The notes: generated by a model from the letters alone, not told the origin. 64,000 nt of DNA from Enterococcus dispar ATCC 51266 (GCF_000406945.1 NZ_KE136354.1:1755249-1819248), one strand, 5' to 3'. Shown: positions 36,049-46,224, counted from the first letter of the stretch. A program made the numbers and translations.

Positions 36049-36092
36049 TAAAAAAGGAGGTGTGACAAAACATTTGTCACACCTCCTTTTCA
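36049..36092. terminator. Bidirectional terminator
   Basis: A 17-bp perfect stem AAAGGAGGTGTGACAAA / TTTGTCACACCTCCTTT with a three-base loop and T-runs on both sides lies between the ATPase and nhaC genes. Confidence 0.92.
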
Positions 36093-36101
36093 TTTCCATT
36101 T

Positions 36102-37481
36102 TTAATTTACTGGATGGGTTGCCTGCGTATGCCGTTGATTTAAAAGAAAACCTACCACAATCGTAATCACTGGAGCCAATAAAGGGAAAAAGGCAAAAGG
36201 TACATATTCCATCGCACTTACTTTCAAAGTCCCCGCAATAAAGGTACCGCTGACGCCCCATGGAATTAAGGCATTTACGCTCGCGCCGGCATCCGCTAGC
36301 GTTCTAGTTAAATAGCGTTTGTCTAACTTCGCTGTTTCAAAAGATTTTTTAAAGGTTTCCCCCGGTAAAATCACAGATAAGTATTGTTCACCTACGATAA
36401 TGTTTACGCCAATACTACTTAGTGCAGTCAAACCAATTAAACGAGAAGGTCTATCCATCTTATTTTTCAACGCTTCCACAATGTTTTCCACTATTTTATA
36501 TTTTAACAATAAGCCACCTAAGGCTAAAGCTAAAATAATCAAGCTAGCCGAACCGAGCATACTCATGATGCCGCCCCTGGATAAAAGCGTATTTAATTTT
36601 TCACTGTCGGTTTCTGCTTTAAAACCATTCATCAAAATATTGGCTACTCTTTGAACCGTTAGACTTTGGTCGTGAATAAAACTAATGACCACAGCCACAG
36701 TAGCCCCGGTTAAAAGGGTCGCAATCGCAGGAATTTTTTTTACTGCCATTACAAATAACACCACTAACGGAATTAAGGTCCAAGGTGAAATCCAAAAATT
36801 GTTTTGCATGCTCGTAATCATATCATTTACGCTGGTCAAATTCGCTGTTTTATTCGTATGACCTAAGAAAATATAAAGTAAAAAGCTAATCGCAAAGGCT
36901 GGCAAATCCGTAAAACGCATATTTGCGATATGTTGAAACAAATCGATTTCGCCAATACCAGCGGCCAAATTCGTTGTGTCCGATAAAGGCGAGATATTAT
37001 TGCCCAAAAATGCCCCTGAAACGACAGCACCGGCGGTATAAGCATCGTGAAACCCCAAAATATGACCAATCCCTAAAAAAGCAATACCAATCGTTGAAAT
37101 AGTGGTAAATGAGCTTCCAACTGTTAAACCCACAATCGAACAAACAACAAAAACTGTCGGTAAGAAAAAGCGAACTGAAATAATTTTAAAGCCATAGACC
37201 ATAATAGTAGGAATCGTTCCGGCTAAAATCCAAGAAGCGACTAATACCCCAATTAATAAAAAGATAATAATGGGGATAATTCCAGGTGTAATCCCATTAA
37301 TAATCCCCCCATGAATATCATCCCACGAAAATTTTTTCAGACGTCCATATAAAAGTAATAACATAAAAACAAATAAGATTGGAATATGCGGACTTAATTG
37401 AAATCCGATAATTAATATTCCGAGAATAGCTAACATGGCTGCTAAAATCGCAGCACTTTCTTTAGTAGAAATTTTTTTCAC
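36102..37481 (-). CDS. nhaC: Na+/H+ antiporter, NhaC family
   Basis: A 459-residue NhaC-type antiporter with about eleven membrane segments. Typical segments are SSFTTISTIGIAFLGIG near 125, SGAFLGNNISPLSDTTNLAA near 160 and GEQYLSVILPGETFK near 365. The start is GTG at 37481 with GAAGG upstream; the ORF extends further without a ribosome site. It is the last gene of tyrS-tdcA-tyrP-nhaC, as in E. faecalis, where the antiporter is thought to aid pH homeostasis together with tyrosine decarboxylation. A terminator-like stem precedes it, so expression may depend on read-through. Confidence 0.9.
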   Translation of the reverse strand: MKKISTKESAAILAAMLAILGILIIGFQLSPHIPILFVFMLLLLYGRLKKFSWDDIHGGIINGITPGIIPIIIFLLIGVLVASWILAGTIPTIMVYGFKIISVRFFLPTVFVVCSIVGLTVGSSFTTISTIGIAFLGIGHILGFHDAYTAGAVVSGAFLGNNISPLSDTTNLAAGIGEIDLFQHIANMRFTDLPAFAISFLLYIFLGHTNKTANLTSVNDMITSMQNNFWISPWTLIPLVVLFVMAVKKIPAIATLLTGATVAVVISFIHDQSLTVQRVANILMNGFKAETDSEKLNTLLSRGGIMSMLGSASLIILALALGGLLLKYKIVENIVEALKNKMDRPSRLIGLTALSSIGVNIIVGEQYLSVILPGETFKKSFETAKLDKRYLTRTLADAGASVNALIPWGVSGTFIAGTLKVSAMEYVPFAFFPLLAPVITIVVGFLLNQRHTQATHPVN

Positions 37482-37529
37482 AACAATACCTTCTTTACAA
37501 TTTATAAAAATAGGACAGGGTTTTGAATA

Positions 37530-37573
37530 CATTAAAAAGCGCCCGGCCGCAAGGACTTACGACAGGACGCTTA
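37530..37573 (-). terminator. Terminator-like stem between tyrP and nhaC
   Basis: On the minus strand, AAGCGTCC and GGGCGCTT form an 8-bp stem (one G-T pair) closed over an inner CGTAAG/CTTGCG stem, followed by TTTTTAAT. Confidence 0.7.
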
Positions 37574-37581
37574 GCAAGTTG

Positions 37582-39018
37582 TTAATGACTATGGTGCAAG
37601 TGGTCTGTAGAATTGTCACTAACAGCAACTTTCCAGTCATTTTTCTTAAAGTGATTAATGACCAAAGGAATAACAAACATCACAATTGCAATTGCTGCAA
37701 CAAGTAATGCATTTGCTAAAGTAGAAGTTCTCAATGTAGCATAAGTAACAACTACAATTGAAAATAATAACATCAAGCTAACAACCCAAACAAAGGCGTT
37801 ACCTTTTTTACCAATCCGGTAAGGACGAGCCATTTCAGGACGGTGTTTGCGCAATTCCAAAACAGAAATGGCAATTAAAACATAAACGATACAATAAACA
37901 ATTGTTGTGGCATTTGTTAAAGTTAAGAAAACCGCACTAACGTCATCCATTACGCCATATAATAAAGCAAACAATGAAATGACAATGGATTGGGTTAAGA
38001 CAACATTTTTAGAAACACCGTATTTGTTTTCTTTTTGGAAACCAAATTTTGGTGGTAAGAAACCTTCTCTAGCAACTTGAATAATTGTTTTTGAAGGACC
38101 GGTTACCCAAGCAGAAAGTTGTAATAATACCCCAATAAAGACCATGAAACTGAAAATATTGCCAATAATTGTTGGTAATCCTAAAATTTCGCAATAAATA
38201 ATGATAGGTTGCGTAATATTAGCTAATTCCATTTTGCCTGCAGGAACCACATTTGCGACTAACATCGCATTAATAACATTTAATAAAACCAAACCAATTA
38301 AAGCGATGAAAACACCTTTTGTATAGTTCTTAGTTGAATCTTTTAATCGAGGCATATAAACAGAACTCATTTCAATACCAACGAAAATAAAGCTAATCCC
38401 AGCTAAATATTTTAATGTTTCAATATGTTGCAAGTCGGGTAATATTTTAGACCAAGAAAAATCACCTAAATAGCCATTTGAAACCAAGCCCACTTTGAAA
38501 AATGAAAATAGGCCTAAGACAAACATAACGACAACTGGAATATAAACTCCTAACCAAACACCGATGTTCCCACCAACTTTGGCCATATCAAATTTTAAAT
38601 TCAAAATGGTAATAATCCAATAAATAATTAAAATACAAGCTAAAACAAACCAGTGATTATTGCCTAACGCAACATTACCAAATGTATTACCTAAAAGAGG
38701 CCCTAATGTAGAGGCAACCATTACCATTCCTGGGAACATTTGCACCCATAACAACCAAGCAACAACAAATCCCCATTTACTACCTAAAGCAGTTTTCACC
38801 CATAATTGTGGACCGCCTTCTTCTGGCAACATGGTAGAAAGTTCACCGGAAATCATTGAAATAGGGCCCGCAAAAAAGACAACAGCAAAAATTGAATAGA
38901 AAATTAACGTCCATCCAACGGCTGCTAAAGTTGGGATACTACGAACTGTGGCACACAATGCCATTGTCAGTCCGATAAAAGTACCCAAGCTAATTTTATT
39001 AATATCTGACTTACTCAC
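37582..39018 (-). CDS. tyrP: Tyrosine/tyramine antiporter
   Basis: A 478-residue APC-superfamily transporter with twelve predicted membrane segments, which exchanges extracellular tyrosine for tyramine. N-terminal SLGTFIGLTMALCATVRSIP and LPEEGGPQLWVKTALG near 70 match the glutamate:GABA antiporter / TyrP group. The start at GTG 39018 (ten bases after AGGAG) is preferred over a GTG nine bases earlier, which is too close to the ribosome site. Placement directly after tdcA fixes the function. It and TdcA together generate proton motive force and raise pH. Confidence 0.9.
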   Translation of the reverse strand: MSKSDINKISLGTFIGLTMALCATVRSIPTLAAVGWTLIFYSIFAVVFFAGPISMISGELSTMLPEEGGPQLWVKTALGSKWGFVVAWLLWVQMFPGMVMVASTLGPLLGNTFGNVALGNNHWFVLACILIIYWIITILNLKFDMAKVGGNIGVWLGVYIPVVVMFVLGLFSFFKVGLVSNGYLGDFSWSKILPDLQHIETLKYLAGISFIFVGIEMSSVYMPRLKDSTKNYTKGVFIALIGLVLLNVINAMLVANVVPAGKMELANITQPIIIYCEILGLPTIIGNIFSFMVFIGVLLQLSAWVTGPSKTIIQVAREGFLPPKFGFQKENKYGVSKNVVLTQSIVISLFALLYGVMDDVSAVFLTLTNATTIVYCIVYVLIAISVLELRKHRPEMARPYRIGKKGNAFVWVVSLMLLFSIVVVTYATLRTSTLANALLVAAIAIVMFVIPLVINHFKKNDWKVAVSDNSTDHLHHSH

Positions 39019-39051
39019 TTTTGACACGCTCCTTAAAATTGGACCGCAGTC

Positions 39052-39077
39052 GATCAGTTGCCAGACGGCAACTGATC
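39052..39077. repeat. Perfect intercistronic hairpin between tdcA and tyrP
   Basis: The 11-bp arms GATCAGTTGCC (39052-39062) and GGCAACTGATC (39067-39077) flank an AGAC loop. There is no T-run, so it is more likely an mRNA stability or processing element than a full terminator. Confidence 0.75.
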
Positions 39078-39095
39078 CTGCCGTCTACTAACTGA

Positions 39096-40967
39096 TTAGT
39101 GTGCTGAATGTACTAATTTTTCTGCATAGATTTTTTCCAATTTTTCTTGAAGCGCAACTTTAATTTTTTCAGCATATTCTTCAAAGTTTTCTTCTTTGTT
39201 CATGTATGGTGTCATAACGCTGGCACGTAAAACGGTAACTTTTTCAACCCGGCGCCATTCTGCATCTGAAAAACCAAGTTGGTTCACAAATTGTAATGGG
39301 CTATCACCATAATCCGGAATAGCAAAGTCGGTATGAGAAGTTAAGAATTCATTGCCGTAAATGCTACCTTTGACATATGAAGAATAGTCATAAACATCAT
39401 GATTTAATTTGTTCATCGCTTCTAAGTCATCGTTGCCTTTTTCTTTAAAGACATAATCCACCATGTTGAAATCAGGATAAGTTAAAGGATGTACTTCAAT
39501 TTCTTTATCGCCAACTTTAAAGGATAAGTTGTTTAAGAAATTAAAGAAACGATGTGAGCCTTCGATTGATGCGCCCATTAATTTACCATAACCAGCAACG
39601 TTTAATGGCAATACATGATGTGCAGCCCAAACGCTGGCAGCTGTCGCACCGGCTTTAGAACCTTCTAAAATGTAAGCGCCAAGTAAGGCTGGAATATCAG
39701 CACCTTTTTCAAATACATATGTTGCAAAGTATGAGATAACGTCGCGCATGCGGATATCTTGGATAACAATCCCACCAGCTGAATAAGGAACATAGCCCAT
39801 TTTATGTGGGTCAATTGTGACAGATTCAGCTTCTTCAATGGCACGATAAGCGTTATAAACTTCTTCTAAAATATAATTTTTATTTTCAGTGAAAACACCT
39901 TTTTCAAAATGAACATCTTTTAGATTTTCAAAAGGAATGAAGTCATTGTTTTCATCTAAGAAAATAGCACGACCATAACCACCATAAGCAGCATCGACAT
40001 GTAAATAGAAGTAAATGCCGTCTTTAGCTAAAACATCACGTAAAGCAGCCATTTTATCAATTGGGTCGATGGCACCTTCTTCAGTTGAACCAACAACACC
40101 GACTACACCTAAAATTGGTGTTTGTTCTGCAGCTAATTGACGCACGATTTTTTCTAATTCGTTTACGTCTAAGCGATAGTTGTGATCTACAGGTACAGGA
40201 ATAACTTGATCTAAACCAATCCCGATAATATCTGCAGCTTTTAACCATGAATAGTGTTTTGTTTGTGGCACTAACCATTTTCCTAATTTTTCTAAGTTTT
40301 TACCACTACGAGCAGAAGCAGCTTTAATATCGTCAATCTTTTCTGGTACGCTTTCTAATAAGTCCATAATTTCTTTTGTAGACATATTTAAAAGTTCCCA
40401 TTCAGATTTACCGCTAACTAATTCTGGTGTTACTTCTTTCATAGCAAGTGGCAATGATTTGATGTTGCGGGCATACCATAAACCTTCTAAGTTTGCTAGT
40501 GAACCGTCAGCAACGATATGTCCCCAACCATTTTTATAGCTCATTAAGTGGGCAAATTCATGTCCTACTTCTTCTTCCATTTGGCTTGTTGCTGGTGATG
40601 ACTCATAAGCCACGTTGTTCCCATTCCAAAGCATAGCAAAATTGTAAGCTAGTAAAGAAGGCATTAATGTTTCTGAGTTCATATGTCCCCAGTAACGGCC
40701 TGCAGTATGCCATGGCACAGAATGACTGCGCATGCGAGAAGAAATTTCTGATAAAACATCTTCCATTTTGTTGACAGTGTTTTTAAAACTTTCACTGCTT
40801 TTTTCTTCCGGCGTAATAATTGGCATGTCTTGTGGCATGTAGTTTTGACGCCAGCCTAAATGCTCGTCTACTAATTCATTTAACAAAGCTTTGTAAATTT
40901 GGCCATTTTCAGCTTTGTCCCCAATAAATAGGGCATTTAGATTCAAATCGTTTCCTTGTTCACTCAT
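39096..40967 (-). CDS. tdcA: Tyrosine decarboxylase
   Basis: A 623-residue PLP-dependent group II decarboxylase that turns tyrosine into tyramine and CO2, consuming a proton. The PLP-binding Lys is at about residue 389 in [16 protein letters not shown]. The substrate region has [13 protein letters not shown] near 325, and [16 protein letters not shown] near 290 is conserved. Length and sequence match enterococcal TyrDC. The ATG follows TTAGGAGG. It has its own promoter at 41078-41106, and is separated from tyrS by a terminator, so it can be controlled independently of the synthetase (in enterococci by tyrosine and acid pH). Confidence 0.95.
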   Translation of the reverse strand: MSEQGNDLNLNALFIGDKAENGQIYKALLNELVDEHLGWRQNYMPQDMPIITPEEKSSESFKNTVNKMEDVLSEISSRMRSHSVPWHTAGRYWGHMNSETLMPSLLAYNFAMLWNGNNVAYESSPATSQMEEEVGHEFAHLMSYKNGWGHIVADGSLANLEGLWYARNIKSLPLAMKEVTPELVSGKSEWELLNMSTKEIMDLLESVPEKIDDIKAASARSGKNLEKLGKWLVPQTKHYSWLKAADIIGIGLDQVIPVPVDHNYRLDVNELEKIVRQLAAEQTPILGVVGVVGSTEEGAIDPIDKMAALRDVLAKDGIYFYLHVDAAYGGYGRAIFLDENNDFIPFENLKDVHFEKGVFTENKNYILEEVYNAYRAIEEAESVTIDPHKMGYVPYSAGGIVIQDIRMRDVISYFATYVFEKGADIPALLGAYILEGSKAGATAASVWAAHHVLPLNVAGYGKLMGASIEGSHRFFNFLNNLSFKVGDKEIEVHPLTYPDFNMVDYVFKEKGNDDLEAMNKLNHDVYDYSSYVKGSIYGNEFLTSHTDFAIPDYGDSPLQFVNQLGFSDAEWRRVEKVTVLRASVMTPYMNKEENFEEYAEKIKVALQEKLEKIYAEKLVHSAH

Positions 40968-41077
40968 GATGAACTCCTCCTAAAAAAGTATTGATAAAAA
41001 TTTTGTCGTTTGTAGGTTACACCTGTTTTTTTTAAAAGTAAAATCAAAACTTGCTCCTTTTCTAATCAATTTCTTAA

Positions 41078-41106
41078 TTATTAAATTGTTTTAAAGTTAT
41101 AGTCAA
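41078..41106 (-). promoter_or_regulatory. Promoter of tdcA
   Basis: On the minus strand, TTGACT (41101-41106) and TAATAA (41078-41083) are 17 bp apart, about 110 bp before the start codon. The 180 bases upstream are AT-rich with no gene. Confidence 0.6.
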
Positions 41107-41287
41107 TTGCGAGAATTTAATAAAGGAAAAAGTGGCTTGTTTTTTATCTGAAAATTCAAAACAAGAAAATAACCACAGTTATTTATTTGTTTAAAATTAT
41201 CTGTCTTTTCCCCTTTCGTGAATTAATTTGAATTAAGCCTCATTGTTATGGCAAATAACTTTGTGAAGTGATTTTAATTTAGCTACG

Positions 41288-41326
41288 ATAAAAAAAAGCG
41301 CGGCCTGTAAAGACAGGTCGCGCGCT
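41288..41326 (-). terminator. Terminator after tyrS
   Basis: A GC-rich stem (AGCGCG / CGCGCT plus inner CCTGT / ACAGG) is followed by eight T on the minus strand. Confidence 0.85.
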
Positions 41327-41428
41327 CTCGTAACGTATTAACAGTGATTTTTACTTTTTTAAGACCAGTTCATCATTTGAATTGGAAAATGAAAACCATT
41401 GTTTTTCAAGGCAAAAAATTATTAAATT

Positions 41429-42685
41429 CTAATTTAATACTTTGGCCAAAAAGTATTTTTTCTTGCCTTTTCTTATCACAACGAATTTCCCTTCGAAATG
41501 ATCAGATGGTGTTACGACAAAATCTAAATCAGTGATTCGATCACCGTTAATACTTATAGCTCCGTTTGAAACATCTTCTCGTGCTTGACGTTTAGATGGT
41601 TCAATGTTAGTTGCTACTAATAATTCCACGATGTTTACAGATTCGTTGGAAATTTCAACCGTCGGCATTTTACCAAAGCCTTGTTCGATTTCAGTAGCAT
41701 TTAAATCTTTGATATTACCAGAAAATAGTGCTTCGGTAATTTTTTGTGCTTCTTTTAAATCTTCTTCGCTATGAACAAAGCGAGTAACTTCTTCAGCTAG
41801 ACGACGTTGTGCTTCGCGTTTTTCTGGTTCAGTGGCAACTTTTTGTACCAAAGCATCAATTTCTTCTTTATCTAAGAAAGTAAAGAATTTCAAGTATTTA
41901 ATGACATCACGATCATCTTGGTTCAACCAGAATTGGTAGAATTCAAATGGTGAAGTTTTCTTAGGATCTAACCAAACAGCACCGCCGGCAGTTTTACCGA
42001 ATTTGGTACCATCTGCTTTTAACATTAATGGAATAGTTAAACCAAAAGCTTCTGCTTCTGGGCCTTCCAATTTACGAATCAAATCAAGTCCTGCTGTAAT
42101 ATTGCCCCATTGATCTGCACCGCCGATTTGCAATTGCACACCGTAAGTTTTAAATAGGTGTAAAAAGTCGATGGATTGTAAAATTTGGTAAGTGAATTCC
42201 GTAAAGGAGATACCCACTTCTAAACGACTTGAAACAATATCTTTGGCTAACATTGTGTTGATGTTGAAGTTTTTACCGTAGTCGCGTAGAAATTCCAATA
42301 ATGAAATCTTAGATAACCAATCAAAGTTGTTCACAAAGCTGATATTGGCATCTTTCCCAAATAATTTACGCATTTGATTGGATAACGCATCCACATTGTG
42401 TTGGACCGTTTCCATTGTTTGTAACGTTCTTTCTGTTGTACGACCACTAGGATCTCCGATTGTACCAGTCCCACCACCGATTAAAATATATGGACGGTGG
42501 CCCGCCAATTGAAATCTTTTCATCATCATGAAAGGAATTAAATGTCCAATGTGCATGGAATCGCCGGTTGGGTCGACACCACAATAAAGCGCAATGCTCT
42601 TTTCATCTACAAGTTTGCGTAGACCTTCTTCATTGGTTTGTTGGTTGATGGCATCCCGCCACGTTAATTCATCAATAATATTCAT
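41429..42685 (-). CDS. tyrS: Tyrosyl-tRNA synthetase
   Basis: A 418-residue class I aminoacyl-tRNA synthetase. The HIGH motif is HIGHLIPFMMMKRF near residue 47, KMSKS is KFGKT near 230, QIGGADQWGNI near 193 binds tyrosine, and the C-terminal 80 residues form the S4-like RNA-binding domain (PSKRQAREDVSNGAI). It heads the tyrosine decarboxylation cluster and lies behind a tyrosine T-box, so it may be the dedicated synthetase that senses tyrosine shortage, as in E. faecalis. Another housekeeping tyrS could exist outside this window. The ATG follows GGAGGTC. Confidence 0.95.
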   Translation of the reverse strand: MNIIDELTWRDAINQQTNEEGLRKLVDEKSIALYCGVDPTGDSMHIGHLIPFMMMKRFQLAGHRPYILIGGGTGTIGDPSGRTTERTLQTMETVQHNVDALSNQMRKLFGKDANISFVNNFDWLSKISLLEFLRDYGKNFNINTMLAKDIVSSRLEVGISFTEFTYQILQSIDFLHLFKTYGVQLQIGGADQWGNITAGLDLIRKLEGPEAEAFGLTIPLMLKADGTKFGKTAGGAVWLDPKKTSPFEFYQFWLNQDDRDVIKYLKFFTFLDKEEIDALVQKVATEPEKREAQRRLAEEVTRFVHSEEDLKEAQKITEALFSGNIKDLNATEIEQGFGKMPTVEISNESVNIVELLVATNIEPSKRQAREDVSNGAISINGDRITDLDFVVTPSDHFEGKFVVIRKGKKKYFLAKVLN

Positions 42686-42818
42686 CTTGTTGACCTCCGT
42701 CTATATTTATGAAAGCAGTAAACTGCTGGCATAGCAAAATTAAGTTATGTTATTAAAAAATGTTTTTAAAGCGTTTTATGAAAGAGCAACCATTTAAAGT
42801 CCCTTAGAATTTTGAAGA

Positions 42819-43080
42819 ACAAAAAAGTCCCTTGGCAAAATTGCCAAGGGACGAAAATTCGCGGTACCACCCAAATTATATGTTTTAAGATAAAACATAT
42901 CACTCAAACATTTAACGCTGTCGCGTGGCTTTACGCCAAGACTCCGGAAATGTAATTCACACAATAGCGTGTACTGGTTTGCACCTCCACCAGCTCTCTT
43001 AAACAGGGGCTATTATCCTACTGTGTTTCCATCACAGTCATCATTTATTAATGTGTCTACATCATAAAACTGTAGAATCG
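42819..43080 (-). promoter_or_regulatory. T-box riboswitch (Tyr) controlling tyrS
   Basis: On the minus strand: Stem I with AGAGAGC and probable specifier TAC (complement of 42952-42954) in GTGAAT-TAC-ATT; the T-box GGGTGGTACCGCG (42860-42872), with TGGT fitting discriminator A; and the terminator GTCCCTTGGCAA / TTGCCAAGGGAC (42827-42852) with a T-run. It turns on tyrS when tRNA-Tyr is uncharged. Confidence 0.92.
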
Positions 43081-43089
43081 GTTTGTCAA

Positions 43090-43302
43090 CCAGAAAGACG
43101 TTATTTTTTTCAGAATAACATTTTATGAAAAAAAACAAGTCTGGATTATTCCCATAAAAAAAATGATTGTCACAGCATAATTATTCATGGTCAAAAAGTT
43201 GGGAAACTTCACTTTGACATCCATTTAAGCTCCACCAAATTTTTGTGCTGTCACTTATCAAATTGATTTTATAAAATAACAAAATAAAAGTATAGTTTTT
43301 AT
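43090..43302. other. Gene-free interval upstream of the Tyr T-box
   Basis: No ORF with a ribosome site is seen. It presumably holds the tyrS promoter, and is otherwise AT-rich. Confidence 0.45.
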
Positions 43303-43335
43303 AAAAAAAAGCTGAAGGAATTTCCTTCAGCTTTT
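43303..43335 (-). terminator. Terminator after the Mn/Ca P-type ATPase gene
   Basis: The stem AAGCTGAAGGAA / TTCCTTCAGCTT is followed by eight T on the minus strand. Confidence 0.85.
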
Positions 43336-43341
43336 AAAATA

Positions 43342-46014
43342 CTATTCTTTACCTGCTGCACGCTGGATTGCTTTAACGATTTCCACTACTGGAATAATCG
43401 CAAAGGAAGAACCAACGACAATACCCCATTGATATAAATCAAGATGAGCAACCCGGAATATATCATTTAAACCTGGAACAACAATAATGACCATCATTAA
43501 GAAAAATGAAAGTAAAATTGCCCAGTTAAAGGATTTGTTACGGAATGGTCCTACTTTGAATAAGGATTGATGAACAGATTTCACATTAAATGCATGGAAC
43601 AATTGCATCAAACCTAATGTTGCAAAAGCCATTGTTAATGCATCACTATGGATTGCTTCATACGTCGCATGAACTGGCCATTGAATAGCAGACCAATATA
43701 CAAACAAGACCGTAGCAGCTTCTAAAATCCCTTGATAGATAATACTTGAGAATACGCCCCCAGAGAATAAGTTGGAGTTACGCCCCCGTGGTTTATGGCT
43801 CATTAAATCTTTTTCAGCTGGTTCCATCCCTAACGCAATGGCAGGGAATGTATCTGTAACAAGGTTAATCCATAATAAATGGATTGGCAATAATGTATCC
43901 CAATTTAACATTGTGGCAATAAATAATGTTAAAACTTCCCCTAAGTTAGCAGCCAATAAATATTGTACTGCTTTTTGAATATTGGAAAAGACTTTGCGGC
44001 CTTCTTCAACAGCCACAACGATTGTGGCAAAGTTATCATCTGCTAAGACCATATCGGAAGCACCTTTAGAAACTTCGGTACCGGTAATCCCCATACCAAC
44101 ACCAATATCAGCTTGTTTCAGCGCTGGCGCATCATTGACACCATCACCGGTCATTGCAACAACTTTACCTTCTTTTTGCCAAGCTTTAACGATACGAACT
44201 TTATGTTCTGGAGATACGCGTGCATAAACAGAATAGTTAGCAACCTTTTGAGCAAATTCTTCATCAGACATTTGGTTTAATTCCGCCCCTGTTAAAACAG
44301 CAGCGTCATCCCCTGCTTTAATAATGCCAAGGCGGGCAGCGATTGCTTCTGCAGTATCTTTGTGATCGCCTGTAATCATAATTGGACGAATCCCCGCAGA
44401 TTTGGCAACTTTGACTGCATCAGCTGCTTCTGAACGTTCTGGGTCAATCATCCCCACTAAACCAGCAAAAATCAAATCATTTTCTACTACTTCTGATTGT
44501 AAGTCAGTTGGAATAGCATCCACATATTTATAGGCCATACCTAAGACACGTAACGCTTGTTTGGCCATATCTTTATTGTTGTCCAAGATTTTTTGTTCTT
44601 CAGCATTTGTCATTGTTTTTACTTCTTCAAATACTTGATATTGTGTACAGCGTCCAAGTAAAACATCAGGTGCACCTTTAACAGCAACGAGATAGCGACC
44701 ATCTGCTTCTTGGTGAATTGTAGACATCAATTTACGTTCTGAATCAAAAGGAAGTTCAGATACGCGAGGTTCTTTGGCTACTTTTTCAGTAACGTTAAAG
44801 CCTTGATCTTGCCCAAATTTTACTAAAGCCGTTTCAGTTGGATCACCAATTAATTCACCTTCTTGGCTGAATTTTGTATCATTGGCGTAATTCATAATTT
44901 TAAGGGCCATATTATTATCTGGAATATGCTCACTTGATGGATATTGACGATCATTAGTATAAAGCTTTTCGATGGTCATTTGGTTCAAAGTCAACGTACC
45001 CGTTTTATCAGAAGCAATAATATCTGTTGAACCTAACGTTTCTACAGCTGGTAATTTCCGAATAATTGAATTACGTTTTGCTAAAACTTGTGTTCCTAAA
45101 GCTAAAATAATTGTCACAATTGCAGGCAATCCTTCTGGAATCGCAGCAACGGCAAGAGATACTGATGTTAACAACATATCCATCCAAGGAGTCCCATTAA
45201 TTAATGTTCCAAACAAGAACATAATTACGGCAATCACTAAAATTGCAGCTGTTAAGAATTTACCCAAGTGATTCAAATTATTTTTTAGTGGTGTTTCTGT
45301 TTCATCAGCAGCTGCCAACATTCCAGCAATCTTACCAACTTCAGTATTCATCCCGGTGTTAACCACAACACCCTTACCACGGCCATAGGTAACATTACTA
45401 TTGGAATAAGCCATATTAATTCGGTCACCAATTCCAATTTCATTACCTTCTAAAACTACCAATTCTTTTTCAACTGGGACAGATTCTCCTGTTAAAGCAG
45501 CTTCTTCAATTTTTAATGAGCTTGCTTCAATTAATCGCATGTCAGCAGGGACAACATCTCCTGCTTCTAACAACACGATATCCCCCGGCACAAGGTCTGT
45601 ACTCTTAATGGATAACGCGTGGCCGTCACGCATGACATTAGCATTGGGAGTTGACATATCTTTTAAAGCTTCAATCGCGGCTTCTGCTTTTGACTCTTGC
45701 ACGACACCCATCACAGCATTAATAATAACAACTAACAAAATGATGATAGAATCAACAGGTTCGTGGGGCGCAGAGATAATAGCGGCAACTAGCAAAACTA
45801 AAATCATTAAGTCTTTGAACTGTTCAAAGAACTTTTGCGCCATTGATTTTTTCTTGCCTTCTTCTAGCTCGTTTTCACCGTATTCACTTAGACGCTTTTT
45901 GGCTTCTGCGGCACTAAGACCGTCAGCAGTTGCATCTAACTCTTTTAGAACCTCTTCTGGCGTTTGGGAATAAAACGCTTGGCTCAACTGCTGTTTTTTG
46001 TTTTCTTCTGACAA
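43342..46014 (-). CDS. P-type ATPase, Ca2+/Mn2+ exporter type
   Basis: An 890-residue P2A-like pump. Motifs: LTGESVPVEK near 188, the transport-site motif IPEGLPAIVT near 300, ASDKTGTLTL near 343, VKGAPD near 450, MTGDGVNDAPALKQAD near 620, and a C-terminal set of six membrane segments. It resembles Listeria LMCA1-type Ca2+ pumps and streptococcal MgtA/lactococcal YoaB. A yybP-ykoY manganese riboswitch in its leader argues for Mn2+ (or Mn2+/Ca2+) export. The start is TTG at 46014, after AAAGGAGG; an upstream ATG-like start has no site. Confidence 0.9.
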   Translation of the reverse strand: MSEENKKQQLSQAFYSQTPEEVLKELDATADGLSAAEAKKRLSEYGENELEEGKKKSMAQKFFEQFKDLMILVLLVAAIISAPHEPVDSIIILLVVIINAVMGVVQESKAEAAIEALKDMSTPNANVMRDGHALSIKSTDLVPGDIVLLEAGDVVPADMRLIEASSLKIEEAALTGESVPVEKELVVLEGNEIGIGDRINMAYSNSNVTYGRGKGVVVNTGMNTEVGKIAGMLAAADETETPLKNNLNHLGKFLTAAILVIAVIMFLFGTLINGTPWMDMLLTSVSLAVAAIPEGLPAIVTIILALGTQVLAKRNSIIRKLPAVETLGSTDIIASDKTGTLTLNQMTIEKLYTNDRQYPSSEHIPDNNMALKIMNYANDTKFSQEGELIGDPTETALVKFGQDQGFNVTEKVAKEPRVSELPFDSERKLMSTIHQEADGRYLVAVKGAPDVLLGRCTQYQVFEEVKTMTNAEEQKILDNNKDMAKQALRVLGMAYKYVDAIPTDLQSEVVENDLIFAGLVGMIDPERSEAADAVKVAKSAGIRPIMITGDHKDTAEAIAARLGIIKAGDDAAVLTGAELNQMSDEEFAQKVANYSVYARVSPEHKVRIVKAWQKEGKVVAMTGDGVNDAPALKQADIGVGMGITGTEVSKGASDMVLADDNFATIVVAVEEGRKVFSNIQKAVQYLLAANLGEVLTLFIATMLNWDTLLPIHLLWINLVTDTFPAIALGMEPAEKDLMSHKPRGRNSNLFSGGVFSSIIYQGILEAATVLFVYWSAIQWPVHATYEAIHSDALTMAFATLGLMQLFHAFNVKSVHQSLFKVGPFRNKSFNWAILLSFFLMMVIIVVPGLNDIFRVAHLDLYQWGIVVGSSFAIIPVVEIVKAIQRAAGKE

Positions 46015-46052
46015 TTTTGTTCCTCCTTTGAAATTATCCTCCACAAGTCAGC

Positions 46053-46175
46053 TAAAAAAATAGACTTGTGTATGTGCGTAACATACATAAGTCTCACTAA
46101 TTAAGGCAACACCAGAAAGTAAATTTCGGTTGGTGATGTTGCCGCAGCTCATGCTGCTAGTTACTCCCTCATGAA
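46053..46175 (-). promoter_or_regulatory. yybP-ykoY (Mn2+) riboswitch controlling the P-type ATPase
   Basis: On the minus strand the aptamer has P1 arms CATGAG and CTTATG, an L1 segment GGGAGTAAC, P2 GCAGC/GCTGC, P3 GGCAACA/TGTTGCC, and L3 with GAGACTT. The 3' P1 arm is also part of a terminator, AGACTTATGTATGT with its complement (46062-46094), followed by ATTTTTTT. Metal binding should hold P1 and prevent termination. Confidence 0.85.
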
Positions 46176-46195
46176 AACATATAAATACAAGGAAT

Positions 46196-46224
46196 ATTAT
46201 ATAGTAGAATGCACTCACGAGCAA
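46196..46224 (-). promoter_or_regulatory. Promoter of the riboswitch-controlled ATPase
   Basis: On the minus strand, TTGCTC (46219-46224) and TATAAT (46196-46201) are 17 bp apart, placing the start just before the riboswitch. Confidence 0.6.

Noticed and set aside
35870-36166. 98-codon plus-strand frame after the P-type ATPase
   Set aside because: It overlaps the shifted ATPase end, the bidirectional terminator and the start of nhaC's 3' end, and its product shows no family sequence.
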